In this document: piece by piece, positions 24,189 through 32,649 of the stretch
Numbering within the stretch: position 1 is the first letter of the stretch
Layout of the letters: each line of letters starts with the position of its first letter
From: Streptomyces collinus Tu 365
GTDB lineage: Bacteria; Actinomycetota; Actinomycetes; Streptomycetales; Streptomycetaceae
Reading direction: 5' to 3'
DNA: 64,000 bases
Assembly (NCBI RefSeq): GCF_000444875.1
Contig: NC_021985.1
Location: forward strand, 7,646,170-7,710,169
The notes under the pieces: generated by a model
What the model was told of the DNA's origin: nothing
The model's input: only the letters and a program-made list of their open reading frames with translations
Databases searched by the model: none
Translations under genes and position numbers: made by a program

Positions 24189-25706
24189 TCAGGTCTGGCG
24201 CGTGTGCATCGGATTGTTGGCGACTTCGTCCGGACATGTGCGGCGTGGCCCGTGTTCGCGCCGGTCGCGGCTCCAGTCGGACAGGGCGAGGGCCAGGGCC
24301 GCCGCCATGCCGACGAGTGCGGCGGCCAGGGCGACGGCGAGGGCGCCGCGATGGTCGCCGTTCCTGCCGAGCATCAGGTAGTAGAGGCCGGGCAGGGCGG
24401 CGGTGCCGACCGCGGCCCCGAGTCGCTGGCCGGTCTGCAGAGCGCCTCCCGCCGAGCCCGCCATGTGCACGGGAACGTCGCGCAGGGTCATGGTGATGTT
24501 GGGGGAGACGACGAACCCGCTGCCGATGCCTCCGAGCAGCAGGACGGGGGCGGCCAGCCAGGGAGCGGTGCCGATGGGGCCGTAGCGGAGCAGCAGCGCG
24601 GTGCCGCCCAGGCCGAGGATCACGCCTGTGAGGCCGCACACGGTGAGCAGACGGCCGAACCGCTCGACCAGCCGCCCCGCGACGACGGCCGCGCCGGCCG
24701 AGCCGACGGCGAACGGGGTCACCGCCAGGCCGGACCTCAGCGGCGAGAAGCCGAGGCCGTGCTGGTAGAAGAGGGCGAAGACGAGCCACACGCCGCTGAA
24801 ACCGATGAAGTACAGCGTGCCGACGCCCGCGCCGACGGCGTACCCGCGCACGGTGCTGAACAGCCGAGGGTCCAGCAACGGCTGGGTGCCCCGGGCGACG
24901 AGCCGGCGCTGCCACTGCACGAAGGCGGCGAGCACCGCCGCGGCGACCGGGAAGAGCCACCACAGGCGGCCGAGGCCGCCGGAGTCCGCCTGGACCAGCG
25001 GGTACATCAACGCGAGGACCCCGGCGCCGAGGAGCAGCACCCCGGGCACGTCCACGTGTCCCCGGCCGGAGCGCTGCGTGTGGGGCAGCAGACGTCGCCC
25101 CAGGAGGACGGCGAGGATGCCGATGGGCAGGTTGACGTAGAAGATCCACCGCCAGCCCTGCCCGCCGGAGGCCAGGGCGAGGATGGCGCCGCCGGTGATC
25201 GGGCCGGCGGCGGCGGAGATGCCCACCGTGCCGCCGAAGAACCCGAAGGCCCGGCCGCGCTCGGCACCCCGGAACATCTGCTGGATGAGCGCGGAGTTCT
25301 GTGGCGCCATGAAGCCGGCCGCCAGGCCCTGGGCGAGGCGGGCCACCACCAGCAGCGTGATGTCGGGGGCCGCTCCGCAGGCCGCGCTGCAGATCACGAA
25401 GCCGCTCAGGGCGAGCAGGAAGATGCGCCGCCGGTCAAGGGCGTCGCCGAGCCGGCCGGCGGTGACGAGGGCCAGGGCGAACGTGAGGGCGTACCCGGAC
25501 ACCACCCACTGCACCTGCGCGGGAGAAGCGTGCAGGTCACGCTGGATGGTGGGCAGTGCCACCGCCACGATCGTCACGTCGAGCAGGCTCATGAAGCCGG
25601 CCACCAAAGTGACCCACAGGGCTCGCCACCGGCGCGGATCCGGCTCGTACCCCGTCTCCTGGACGTCCGGCTCACGGCCGTCCCCCGCCGCCGACGACTT
25701 CGTCAC
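24189..25706 (-). CDS. DHA2-type MFS drug transporter (14 helices)
   Basis: This 505-residue protein has about 14 membrane helices and the DHA2 hallmarks: L-D-V-T-I-V-A-V-A-L-P-T-I near residues 42-54 (motif D1), G-R-L-G-D-A-L-D-R-R (loop 2-3, motif A) and a G-P-I-T-G-G motif C in helix 5. Members export antibiotics, dyes or other amphipathic compounds with proton antiport. GTG 25706 has AGAGGAG 5 bases upstream, better than the longer frame from 25769. It lies just upstream of the LuxC/LuxE operon in the same direction but 400 bases away, so separate transcription is more likely. No adjacent TetR or MarR regulator is visible. Confidence 0.9.
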   Translation of the reverse strand: MTKSSAAGDGREPDVQETGYEPDPRRWRALWVTLVAGFMSLLDVTIVAVALPTIQRDLHASPAQVQWVVSGYALTFALALVTAGRLGDALDRRRIFLLALSGFVICSAACGAAPDITLLVVARLAQGLAAGFMAPQNSALIQQMFRGAERGRAFGFFGGTVGISAAAGPITGGAILALASGGQGWRWIFYVNLPIGILAVLLGRRLLPHTQRSGRGHVDVPGVLLLGAGVLALMYPLVQADSGGLGRLWWLFPVAAAVLAAFVQWQRRLVARGTQPLLDPRLFSTVRGYAVGAGVGTLYFIGFSGVWLVFALFYQHGLGFSPLRSGLAVTPFAVGSAGAAVVAGRLVERFGRLLTVCGLTGVILGLGGTALLLRYGPIGTAPWLAAPVLLLGGIGSGFVVSPNITMTLRDVPVHMAGSAGGALQTGQRLGAAVGTAALPGLYYLMLGRNGDHRGALAVALAAALVGMAAALALALSDWSRDRREHGPRRTCPDEVANNPMHTRQT

Positions 25707-26047
25707 CTGGGCTCCTCTCACCCGGGCCGCACCCGGACGACCCAAGTTCCCCGACCTGGGCGTGAGCACACACGGTGGCCCGCGACCCGGTCACCTCCGG
25801 GAAGCGGCCCTGCCCGAACACCATCCTGCGCCGTGGTGCTCCCGGACGGCTCAGGGCCGCTGCCCTGCTCCGGCAGCCACCACAGACGCCCCGAACGGCC
25901 GCCGGCCGGCGACGTGATTCGACTGTCAGGGTGGTTGCCGGCCCGCCGTTGTGCCGTGACCGCCGTCGAGTGCGCCGCGCCCGCACGATGGGGAGCCGGT
26001 ACCGCCGTGACGGGCACGGCGGCACGGCACCCGGAGGCACCGAACTC
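25707..26047. other. Divergent 341-base promoter region
   Basis: No gene seen, although the frame of the downstream flavodoxin-family gene is open back to 25775. The region separates divergent genes and should contain both promoters; no obvious operator palindrome was found. Confidence 0.45.
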
Positions 26048-26785
26048 GTGACCAGTGATCCAGGGGCGATCGACGCACCACCTGCCGCCTACGACGACCT
26101 GCGCGCCGTGGTCTTCAACTGCACGCTGAAGCGGTCACCGGAGCGCAGCAACACCCAGGGGCTGATCGACCGCAGCGTGCGCATCATGCGGACTCAGGGC
26201 GTCCAGGCCGACGTCGTGCGCGCGGTCGATCACGACATCGCGACCGGAGTCTGGCCGGACATGACCGAGCACGGCTGGCGGACGGACGCCTGGCCGGCGC
26301 TCTACGAAAGGGTCATGGCCGCGGACATCCTCGTCCTGGCCGGCCCGATCTGGCTCGGCGACAACAGCTCGGTCATGAAGCGGGTGATCGAGCGCTTGTA
26401 CGCGTGCTCCAGCCTGCTCAACGATGCCGGGCAGTACGCCTACTACGGCCGCGTCGGCGGCTGTCTGATCACCGGGAACGAGGACGGCGTCAAGCACTGC
26501 GCGATGAACGTCCTCTACAGCCTGCAGCACCTGGGCTACTCCATCCCTCCCCAAGCCGACGCCGGCTGGATCGGCGAGGCCGGTCCCGGTCCCTCCTACC
26601 TCGACGCCGGTTCCGGCGGACCGGAGAACGACTTCACGAACCGCAACACCACCTTCATGACCTGGAACCTGCTCCACCTCGCGCGCCTCCTCAAGGACGC
26701 GGGTGGCATCCCCGCCTTCGGCAACCAGCGCACCGCCTGGGACGCAGGCTGCCGCCACGACTACGAGAATCCCGAACACCGCTGA
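26048..26785 (+). CDS. Flavodoxin-family NAD(P)H-dependent FMN oxidoreductase
   Basis: The 245-residue protein fits the NADPH-dependent FMN reductase/flavodoxin-like group. The phosphate-binding loop is near the start (V-V-F-N-C-T-L-K-R-S-P-E-R-S-N-T, about 21-36) and the second flavin-contact loop is G-P-I-W-L-G-D-N-S-S (about 105-114). Trp-Leu and a Y-Y-G-R-V-G-G-C stretch follow as in this family. It should bind FMN and reduce quinones, nitro- or azo-compounds with NAD(P)H. GTG 26048 follows a GGAGG site at 12 bases. It is divergent from the DHA2 transporter, a pairing often seen in detoxification loci, but no shared operator is evident. Confidence 0.85.
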   Translation: MTSDPGAIDAPPAAYDDLRAVVFNCTLKRSPERSNTQGLIDRSVRIMRTQGVQADVVRAVDHDIATGVWPDMTEHGWRTDAWPALYERVMAADILVLAGPIWLGDNSSVMKRVIERLYACSSLLNDAGQYAYYGRVGGCLITGNEDGVKHCAMNVLYSLQHLGYSIPPQADAGWIGEAGPGPSYLDAGSGGPENDFTNRNTTFMTWNLLHLARLLKDAGGIPAFGNQRTAWDAGCRHDYENPEHR

Positions 26786-26827
26786 CCCGGAGCACGGGGT
26801 GCGTACCCTCCGGGTACGCCCCAGCCC

Positions 26828-26857
26828 CTCGCCTCGCCTCGCCTTGCCTCGCCTCGC
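26828..26857. repeat. Short GCCTC tandem array
   Basis: Six copies of GCCTC (one with a single change, GCCTT) lie between two convergent genes. Such 5-base arrays are prone to slippage but are not in a coding frame here. Confidence 0.7.
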
Positions 26858-26879
26858 CGTCCGGTCCGTGAGCGGGAGC

Positions 26880-27392
26880 TCAAGGCGTCAGTTCGGCGGC
26901 CAGGAGGTCCATCAGGAGGCCGTCGTGCCAGGTGCCGTCCGGACCGCGCTCGTACTGCCGCATGATGCCCACCGGCCGGAACCCGACCTTCTCGTAGCAG
27001 CGGATCGCCGCGGTGTTGTCGGCCGCCGGGTCGATGACCAGCCGGTGGTAGCCGCACGCGTCGACGAGGTGGCGGGCCAGCGTGCGTACCGCGTCGGTGC
27101 CCAGTCCGCTGCCGTGCACGGTGGGCGCGAGGAAGAGATCGATTCCGGCGTGCCGGTAGTCCGGCTCCTCCTCGGAGTACCACTGGATCATGCCGACGAT
27201 CCGCCCCTGGTGCTCGACGGTCAGGCAGTGGGACCCGGGGTCTTCGACATCGGCCGCGACGTCGGCTTCGAGGTCGTCTCCACCCCTCCACCGGGCACGT
27301 ACCTCAGGAGTGGCCCGGATGGCCGCGAGGGCGGCGACGTCCTCGGTGACGGTGGGGCGGAGTACGACGAGAGCACCGTGCAACACAGTCAT
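26880..27392 (-). CDS. GNAT N-acetyltransferase (AAC(6')/RimJ-like)
   Basis: The 170-residue product is a single GNAT domain with the acetyl-CoA-binding motif reduced to V-H-G-S-G-L-G-T-D-A (about 90-99) and the typical Y-E-K-V-G-F-R-P-V-G-I C-terminal strand. N-terminal L-V-L-R-P-T-V-T-E-D is the common entry. Its closest look is to aminoglycoside 6'-acetyltransferase-like enzymes (W-Y-S-E-E-E-P-D-Y), so it could modify an aminoglycoside or other amine, but this is a guess from pattern. ATG 27392 is the start; the open frame continues upstream without support. It converges with the flavodoxin-family gene. Confidence 0.82.
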   Translation of the reverse strand: MTVLHGALVVLRPTVTEDVAALAAIRATPEVRARWRGGDDLEADVAADVEDPGSHCLTVEHQGRIVGMIQWYSEEEPDYRHAGIDLFLAPTVHGSGLGTDAVRTLARHLVDACGYHRLVIDPAADNTAAIRCYEKVGFRPVGIMRQYERGPDGTWHDGLLMDLLAAELTP

Positions 27393-27622
27393 GGCCCGGG
27401 ACGGTACGCGAGGGGAGGTCCGTCTCGCGCGGAGGTTTTCCGGGGACCGCTGGGTGACGTCCCGCGGGGCGGCTGGGTCTTGGCCATGCAGGCCGGTGGG
27501 CCGTAGCCGGGGAAGAGTGCTCCCCGCTCCGGCTTCTCCGGACCCGGAAGGCAGCACGGTGCGCGGCCCCAGCCCCCGGAGCGGGGCGTGCCCGCACACA
27601 AGGTGGGTGGAAAGCTTGGGGC

Positions 27623-28744
27623 ATGGCGTTGCGACCGTGGCGGGAGTTCCGGTGGTCCTGGCGGCCGGGTCACGCACCCGCGCTGATGGTGATCCCGTTG
27701 GGGCTGATCGTTGTGGTCTGCGTGGTGGACGTGCTGGCTCCGCCGCACGTTCACCTCGGGCCCCTGCTGGTGGCGGCACCGGCGATCACGGTGGCGTTCG
27801 CCGGCGCCCGCGTGACGGCGCTGATGGGAGCGCTCGCCGTGGCGGCGCAGATGCTGATCGGTGTGCTGCGAGAGGGCCTGTTCACCGCCAACATCCAGGC
27901 CCAGGTCAGCGCTCTGGTCGTCGTCTCGGCCGTCTGCGTCGGCATCTGCGTCCTACGGGACCGGCGTGAGCGCCAGCTGCACCGGGTGCGGTCCGTCGCC
28001 GAAGCGGCGCAGAGCGTGCTGCTGCAGCCCCTGCCCGGCCGCGCGGGCCCGCTGCGGATCGCCGGCCTGTACATCCCCGCCGAGGAGGAAGCCGATCTGG
28101 GCGGGGACCTGTACGCGGCCGCGCGGACCGACCACCACAGCACCCGGCTGCTCATCGGCGACGTCCGCGGCAACGGCCTGGCCTCGATCAACAACACCGC
28201 CCTGCTCCTCGGCGCCTTCCGCGCGGCCGCCCACCGGCAGGCCACCCTGCCCCGCCTCGCCATCCACCTGGACGCCGCCTTCCGCTGGGACAGCAGCCAG
28301 TGGTGCTCGCAGACGGAGCAGGACACCGGCGAGGACTTCGCCACCGCGATCCTGCTCGACATCCCCGACCACGAACCGGTCGTCCACCTCATCAACTGCG
28401 GCCACCCACCGCCGCTGCTCCTGCGCGGCACTCACCTCACCCCCCTCACGCCGGAGGCTAGCCACCTTCCGATCGGACTCGGCGGCGCCTTCGGCATCAC
28501 CGCCTACGAGGTGCAGACATTCCCGTTCGAGGTCGGCGACCTGCTCCTCCTGTACACGGACGGCGTCATCGAAGCACGTGACACCGACCACCTCTTCTAC
28601 CCGCTCACCGAACGAGCGGCCGCGTGGACCAAGGACGACCCCGACGAACTCCTGCGCGTTCTCCACGACGACCTGCTGGCCCACGTCCGCGGCCACCTGA
28701 ACGACGACGCGGCCGCCGTCGCGATCCGCCGCCTGGCCCTCTGA
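27623..28744 (+). CDS. Membrane-bound PP2C (SpoIIE-type) phosphatase
   Basis: This 373-residue protein has three or four membrane helices in the first 115 residues, then a SpoIIE/RsbU phosphatase domain (about 140-370). The first metal motif is E-E-A-D-L-G-G-D-L-Y (G-G-D near 160), then G-D-V-R-G-N-G (about 178-184) and a final N-D-D-A-A-A-V. It would dephosphorylate STAS antagonists at the membrane. The N-terminal part has no PAS or GAF domain, so the signal is probably membrane-related. It is one of two such phosphatases in the window and stands alone. ATG 27623 is the start, with a weak ribosome site. Confidence 0.9.
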   Translation: MALRPWREFRWSWRPGHAPALMVIPLGLIVVVCVVDVLAPPHVHLGPLLVAAPAITVAFAGARVTALMGALAVAAQMLIGVLREGLFTANIQAQVSALVVVSAVCVGICVLRDRRERQLHRVRSVAEAAQSVLLQPLPGRAGPLRIAGLYIPAEEEADLGGDLYAAARTDHHSTRLLIGDVRGNGLASINNTALLLGAFRAAAHRQATLPRLAIHLDAAFRWDSSQWCSQTEQDTGEDFATAILLDIPDHEPVVHLINCGHPPPLLLRGTHLTPLTPEASHLPIGLGGAFGITAYEVQTFPFEVGDLLLLYTDGVIEARDTDHLFYPLTERAAAWTKDDPDELLRVLHDDLLAHVRGHLNDDAAAVAIRRLAL

Positions 28745-28959
28745 ATCCCCGGACCCGGGATACCTCCGCGCCGGCCCGGGCGGCGACCACTGCGTGACGG
28801 CGACCGCTGTGTGACATTGGCGTCCCGCCCGCGCGGGTGGAAGCATGACGGCGTGCGGCGCTCGCGGCCGGTCCGGTCGGCGCGACCGCCGGGGCCTGCG
28901 GCTCGCACCAGGGATCCGCTTCCCCGGTGGGCCGGTTCGGTGGGGAGGCGGTTTCCGGC

Positions 28960-30030
28960 ATGTGTGACGATCACGGGTATGCGGGGGCCGAGGCGGCCTG
29001 GTCGGCGCCTCGTGCCGCGCAGGGGCCGGCCGTCGACCCGGTGACGCTGCCGGAGGTCGACGAGGTCAGGGTCACGACGATGGTCGACAACACCTACGAC
29101 GCCCTGCTGGCCTCCGCCGAAGGCGTCACCCGGGCGTCGGCGGGCGCCGGGTGGACCGCCGCTCGGCAGTTCGCCGGCGGTGAGACCCCCGCCGGGCTCC
29201 GTGCCGAGCACGGGTTCTCCGCCCTGGTCACCGTCCGAAGCGGCGGCGCCAGCACGACGCTGCTGTTCGACACCGGAGCGTCGCCGGACGGGCTGTCGGT
29301 GAACGCCGAGCGTCTGGGCGTCGATGTCGGCGGCCTGCAGGGCGTGGTGCTCAGCCACGGGCACTTCGACCACGCGGGCGGCTTCGACGGCCTGGCCCGG
29401 CTGCGCGGTCGCTCCGGCCTGCCGCTCACCGTCCACCCCGCGGTCTGGACCCGCCGGCGCCTCGAGCTGCCGGCCGGCCAGGAGCTGAAGATGCCCACGC
29501 TGTCGCGAGGTGCCCTGGAACGCGAAGGGTTCGAGGTGATCGAGCGGCGGCAGCCGTCGCTGCTGGCCGGCGGCATCCTGATCACCGGCGAGGTGGACCG
29601 CGTCACCGAGTTCGAACACGGCATGCCGTCGGCGCACCAGGCCTGGGACGGCAGCGGCTGGCGGCACGACCCCACCGTCATCGACGACCAGGCACTCGTC
29701 GTCAACGTGCGCGGCCGGGGACTGGTCGTCGTCACCGGGTGCGGGCACGCCGGAGTCGTCAACATCATCCGGCACGCCATGAGGCTCACCGGCGTCAGCG
29801 GACTGCTGGGCCTCATCGGCGGCTTCCACCTGAGCGGCCCTGCCTTCGAGCCGGTCATCGGCCCGACGGTGGCAGCCCTCACCGCCCTCGCCCCCGAGCT
29901 GATCGTCCCCGGCCACTGCACCGGCTGGCGCGCCCAGCACGCCCTCGCCGCGGCCCTTCCCGACGCATGGGTGCAGACCAGCGTCGGAACCACCTACACC
30001 CTCGGCGCTGCGCAGCCGGGCGATGCCTGA
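28960..30030 (+). CDS. MBL-fold metallohydrolase (dihydropterin synthase-like)
   Basis: A 356-residue metallo-beta-lactamase-fold protein. The zinc motif H-G-H-F-D-H-A-G-G lies at about residues 133-141, then T-G-C-G-H-A-G near 265 and P-G-H-C-T-G-W near 325. The spacing and the T-G-C-G-H-A-G segment fit the subgroup annotated as ribofuranosylaminobenzene/7,8-dihydropterin-6-methyl phosphate synthase-like, though true substrates are often unknown. ATG 28960 is preceded at 11 bases by GGGGAGG; ATG/GTG codons further upstream are less likely. Its stop overlaps an alternative start of the next GNAT gene, so the two may be one transcript. Confidence 0.85.
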   Translation: MCDDHGYAGAEAAWSAPRAAQGPAVDPVTLPEVDEVRVTTMVDNTYDALLASAEGVTRASAGAGWTAARQFAGGETPAGLRAEHGFSALVTVRSGGASTTLLFDTGASPDGLSVNAERLGVDVGGLQGVVLSHGHFDHAGGFDGLARLRGRSGLPLTVHPAVWTRRRLELPAGQELKMPTLSRGALEREGFEVIERRQPSLLAGGILITGEVDRVTEFEHGMPSAHQAWDGSGWRHDPTVIDDQALVVNVRGRGLVVVTGCGHAGVVNIIRHAMRLTGVSGLLGLIGGFHLSGPAFEPVIGPTVAALTALAPELIVPGHCTGWRAQHALAAALPDAWVQTSVGTTYTLGAAQPGDA

Positions 30031-30055
30031 TCCGACGTCCCGGGAGGGTCGACCG

Positions 30056-31009
30056 ATGCCAGACCCCACGCCTGCCCTTCCTCCCGGGTACCGGGCAGCC
30101 CCGGCGACGATCCAGGACATCGGCAGCATCCATCGTCTGGTCTCGGCCTGCGAGTGCGAGATGCACGGCCAGGCGCGCACCGACCCCGGGGGCGTCGCCG
30201 CCGTATTCGCCCGGCCGGGACTGATCTTGGAGCTGGACACCCTGTTGATCCACGACCAGGCGGGCCGGCTGGCCGCTCGAGCCTGGGTGGACCGGCGCTC
30301 CGAGGTGGACGTGCACCCGCAGCACCGCGGCCGCGGTCTCGGCGCCGCGCTCCTCGACTGGGCCGAGGCGAGGGCCCGTCGGGCGGGGAGCGAACAGATC
30401 GTCCAGACCGTCCCGGACGACCACAGGGACGCCGTCACGCTCCTGCGCTCGCGCGGCTACGAGCCGATGGTGACCGAATGGCTGCTTCAGTTCGCCATGC
30501 CCGACGAGCCGACGGTACCCGAGCCGCCCGCGGGCATCACGGTGAGGCCGTTTCACACCGGCGATGAGCATGCCGCGTACCAACTCGTCGAGGACGCCTT
30601 CGACGAATGGCAGCAACGGCGCAAGTCCTACCCCGAGTGGGCCCGACACACCGTCGAACGACCGACTTTCGCCCCCGCGATGTCGGCACTCGCGTTCAAC
30701 GGCGACCGACTGGTCGGCGCCGCCGTCTCACTGGACCTACCGGAGACGGGCGAGGGCTACGTCGAGGAGGTCGCCGTACACCGTGACCACCGCGATCAGG
30801 GCATCGCCCGCCTGCTGCTGCGCCACGTCTTCCGCGCCTTCCACCGGCAGGGCCGGCGGACCTGCACCCTCGCTACGCACTCCGACACCGGGGCACTCGC
30901 CCTGTACCTGCGGGTGGGCATGACGGTGCGGTACAGCTCCACGGTCTTCCGCAAGGGCCTGCGACCGGCCGAGGACGTCGCCAGGAACGCGGATGAACTG
31001 AGCAGGTAA
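30056..31009 (+). CDS. Tandem-GNAT acetyltransferase
   Basis: The 317-residue product has two GNAT domains. The first (about 10-145) carries V-D-V-H-P-Q-H-R-G-R-G-L-G-A-A-L and the second (about 165-305) carries E-V-A-V-H-R-D-H-R-D-Q-G-I-A-R-L-L-L, both complete acetyl-CoA loops. Such two-domain GNATs include mycothiol synthase (MshD) and other actinobacterial acetyltransferases; the arrangement resembles MshD, but the rest of the sequence does not let me claim it. ATG 30056 follows GGGAGGG at 5 bases. A closely spaced upstream MBL gene may be co-transcribed. Confidence 0.82.
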   Translation: MPDPTPALPPGYRAAPATIQDIGSIHRLVSACECEMHGQARTDPGGVAAVFARPGLILELDTLLIHDQAGRLAARAWVDRRSEVDVHPQHRGRGLGAALLDWAEARARRAGSEQIVQTVPDDHRDAVTLLRSRGYEPMVTEWLLQFAMPDEPTVPEPPAGITVRPFHTGDEHAAYQLVEDAFDEWQQRRKSYPEWARHTVERPTFAPAMSALAFNGDRLVGAAVSLDLPETGEGYVEEVAVHRDHRDQGIARLLLRHVFRAFHRQGRRTCTLATHSDTGALALYLRVGMTVRYSSTVFRKGLRPAEDVARNADELSR

Positions 31010-31012
31010 AAC

Positions 31013-31041
31013 TGGACAGCCTAGACTGATGATTCTACGGT
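31013..31041 (+). promoter_or_regulatory. Promoter of a leaderless MFS gene
   Basis: TGGACA (31013-31018), 17 bases, then TACGGT (31036-31041) fits the main vegetative promoter. The -10 box ends 7 bases before the ATG at 31049, so transcription would begin at the start codon, and no ribosome site is present. Confidence 0.6.
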
Positions 31042-31048
31042 GGACTCC

Positions 31049-32470
31049 ATGACCGACCGGACCACCGCCGCACAAGAGGACACCAGAACGAGCGAGTTCG
31101 ATCGCCGGCTGGTGCCCCCGATGGTGCTCGGCTCGATCCTCAACCCGGTCAACTCCACCATCATCGCGGTCGCCCTGATCCCCATCGGCAAGGCGTTCGG
31201 AGCGCCGCCGTCGCAGACGGCCTGGTTGGTGTCGGCCCTCTACCTGGCCACCGCTCTGGGGCAGCCGATCGTCGGCCGTCTCATCGATCTCTTCGGGCCC
31301 CGGCGCCTGTTCCTGCTCAGCACCGGCCTCGTCGGCGCCGCGGGGCTCGTCGGCACCCTGGCCCACGGCCTCGGACTTCTCGTCGCGGCGCGCGTCCTGC
31401 TCGGTTTCGGCACCTGCGCCGGCTACCCCGCCGCCATGGCCCTGATACGCAGCGAGTCCGAGCGCACCGGCAAGGACAGTCCCGCGCGCATCCTCACCGT
31501 CCTGGCCGTGGCCAACCAGACCATCGCGGTGATCGGCCCGCTGCTCGGTGGCCTGCTGATCGGGCTGGGAGGATGGCGCTCCACCTTCGCGCTCAACATT
31601 CCCCTGGCCGCGGTCGCGGTCACCCTGGGTGCCCTGCGCCTGCCCGGACAGCCGCACAAGCGCGCCGCACCGAGCGGCCGCCCGACCACGCTGCTCGACC
31701 TGCCGGGCATGGCCCTGTTCGCCGCGACGCTGTTCTCCCTGCTGCTGTTCCTGATGAACCTCCACGCACGGACCTGGTACCTGCCGGTGGTCACCATCGC
31801 CGCCGGCACCGCGTTCACGCTGCGGGAACTGCGCGCTACGACGCCCTTCATCGACCTGCGGGTGCTCGGGGGCAACGCACCGCTGCTGGCCACCTATGGG
31901 CGTGCGCTGGTGGCCTACGTCGTCTCCTACGCGTTCCTCTACGGCTTCACGCAGTGGACGGAGGAGGGGTACGGACTCTCCCCCTTCCACGCCGGACTGG
32001 TGCAGATCCCGATGTTCCTGGTGGGGATCGCCGTCTCCGTCACCGTGGGGCGGCACAGGGGCGTCCGGGGCAAGCTCCTGCTCGGCGGCGTGGGCCAGCT
32101 CGCCGCCTGCGCGCTGATGCTGACGCTGAGCGCGGCCAGCCCCCTCTGGATGCTCGTGTGCGTCGCCGTGGTCTTCGGCGTGCCACAGGGCGCCAACAGC
32201 CTGGCCCTCCAGAACTCCGTGTACTTCCAGGCCGATCCGCAGCGCACCGGGTCGTCCGCCGGACTGCTGCGGACGTTCGCCTACCTCGGCTCGATGGTCG
32301 CCTCCTCGGCCACGGCCGCGTCCTTCGGACAGCACGCCGGCACGGACGGCATGCACCACCTCGCCTGGATCATGCTCGGGGCCGGAGTCCTGTACCTGCT
32401 CGTCACCGTCGCCGACCGGAGCCTGCGCACTCCGTCCACGGGCACGGCGCACGAGCCCGGCGGGCGCTGA
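31049..32470 (+). CDS. DHA2-type MFS transporter
   Basis: The 473-residue product has 14 predicted helices with motif A as G-R-L-I-D-L-F-G-P-R-R and the signature L-N-P-V-N-S-T-I-I-A-V-A-L in the first helix. It resembles MdtD-type members of the DHA2 group, exporters of small molecules or drugs. The start ATG 31049 is probably leaderless (see promoter). GTG 31040 in the same frame lies inside the -10 box and is unlikely. The gene stands alone between a GNAT gene and a two-component pair, all on the plus strand. Confidence 0.88.
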   Translation: MTDRTTAAQEDTRTSEFDRRLVPPMVLGSILNPVNSTIIAVALIPIGKAFGAPPSQTAWLVSALYLATALGQPIVGRLIDLFGPRRLFLLSTGLVGAAGLVGTLAHGLGLLVAARVLLGFGTCAGYPAAMALIRSESERTGKDSPARILTVLAVANQTIAVIGPLLGGLLIGLGGWRSTFALNIPLAAVAVTLGALRLPGQPHKRAAPSGRPTTLLDLPGMALFAATLFSLLLFLMNLHARTWYLPVVTIAAGTAFTLRELRATTPFIDLRVLGGNAPLLATYGRALVAYVVSYAFLYGFTQWTEEGYGLSPFHAGLVQIPMFLVGIAVSVTVGRHRGVRGKLLLGGVGQLAACALMLTLSAASPLWMLVCVAVVFGVPQGANSLALQNSVYFQADPQRTGSSAGLLRTFAYLGSMVASSATAASFGQHAGTDGMHHLAWIMLGAGVLYLLVTVADRSLRTPSTGTAHEPGGR

Positions 32471-32637
32471 CCGTTCCGGAAGGTCCGGCGCGGCCACGAC
32501 CGCGCATGGCCGCGCCCGAGCTGCTGGGCCGGCCCTCCGACGAGCGCGGCTCCGCGCCCTGCCGTGTCATCCGGTCGGCGGCCTCCGTGCCCGAACAGCC
32601 CCGGGCTTGTCGCGACGGTCCGCCCCGCGCCCCTGGA

Positions 32638-32643
32638 TAGGGT
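32638..32643 (+). promoter_or_regulatory. -10 box of a leaderless histidine kinase gene
   Basis: TAGGGT ends 6 bases before the GTG start of the kinase gene and no ribosome site is present, so the message is probably leaderless. No convincing -35 box at 16-19 bases was found. Confidence 0.45.
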
Positions 32644-32649
32644 CGGGGC

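Noticed and set aside
28597..30438. 613-residue minus-strand frame
   Set aside because: Opposite the MBL and PP2C genes; no motif.
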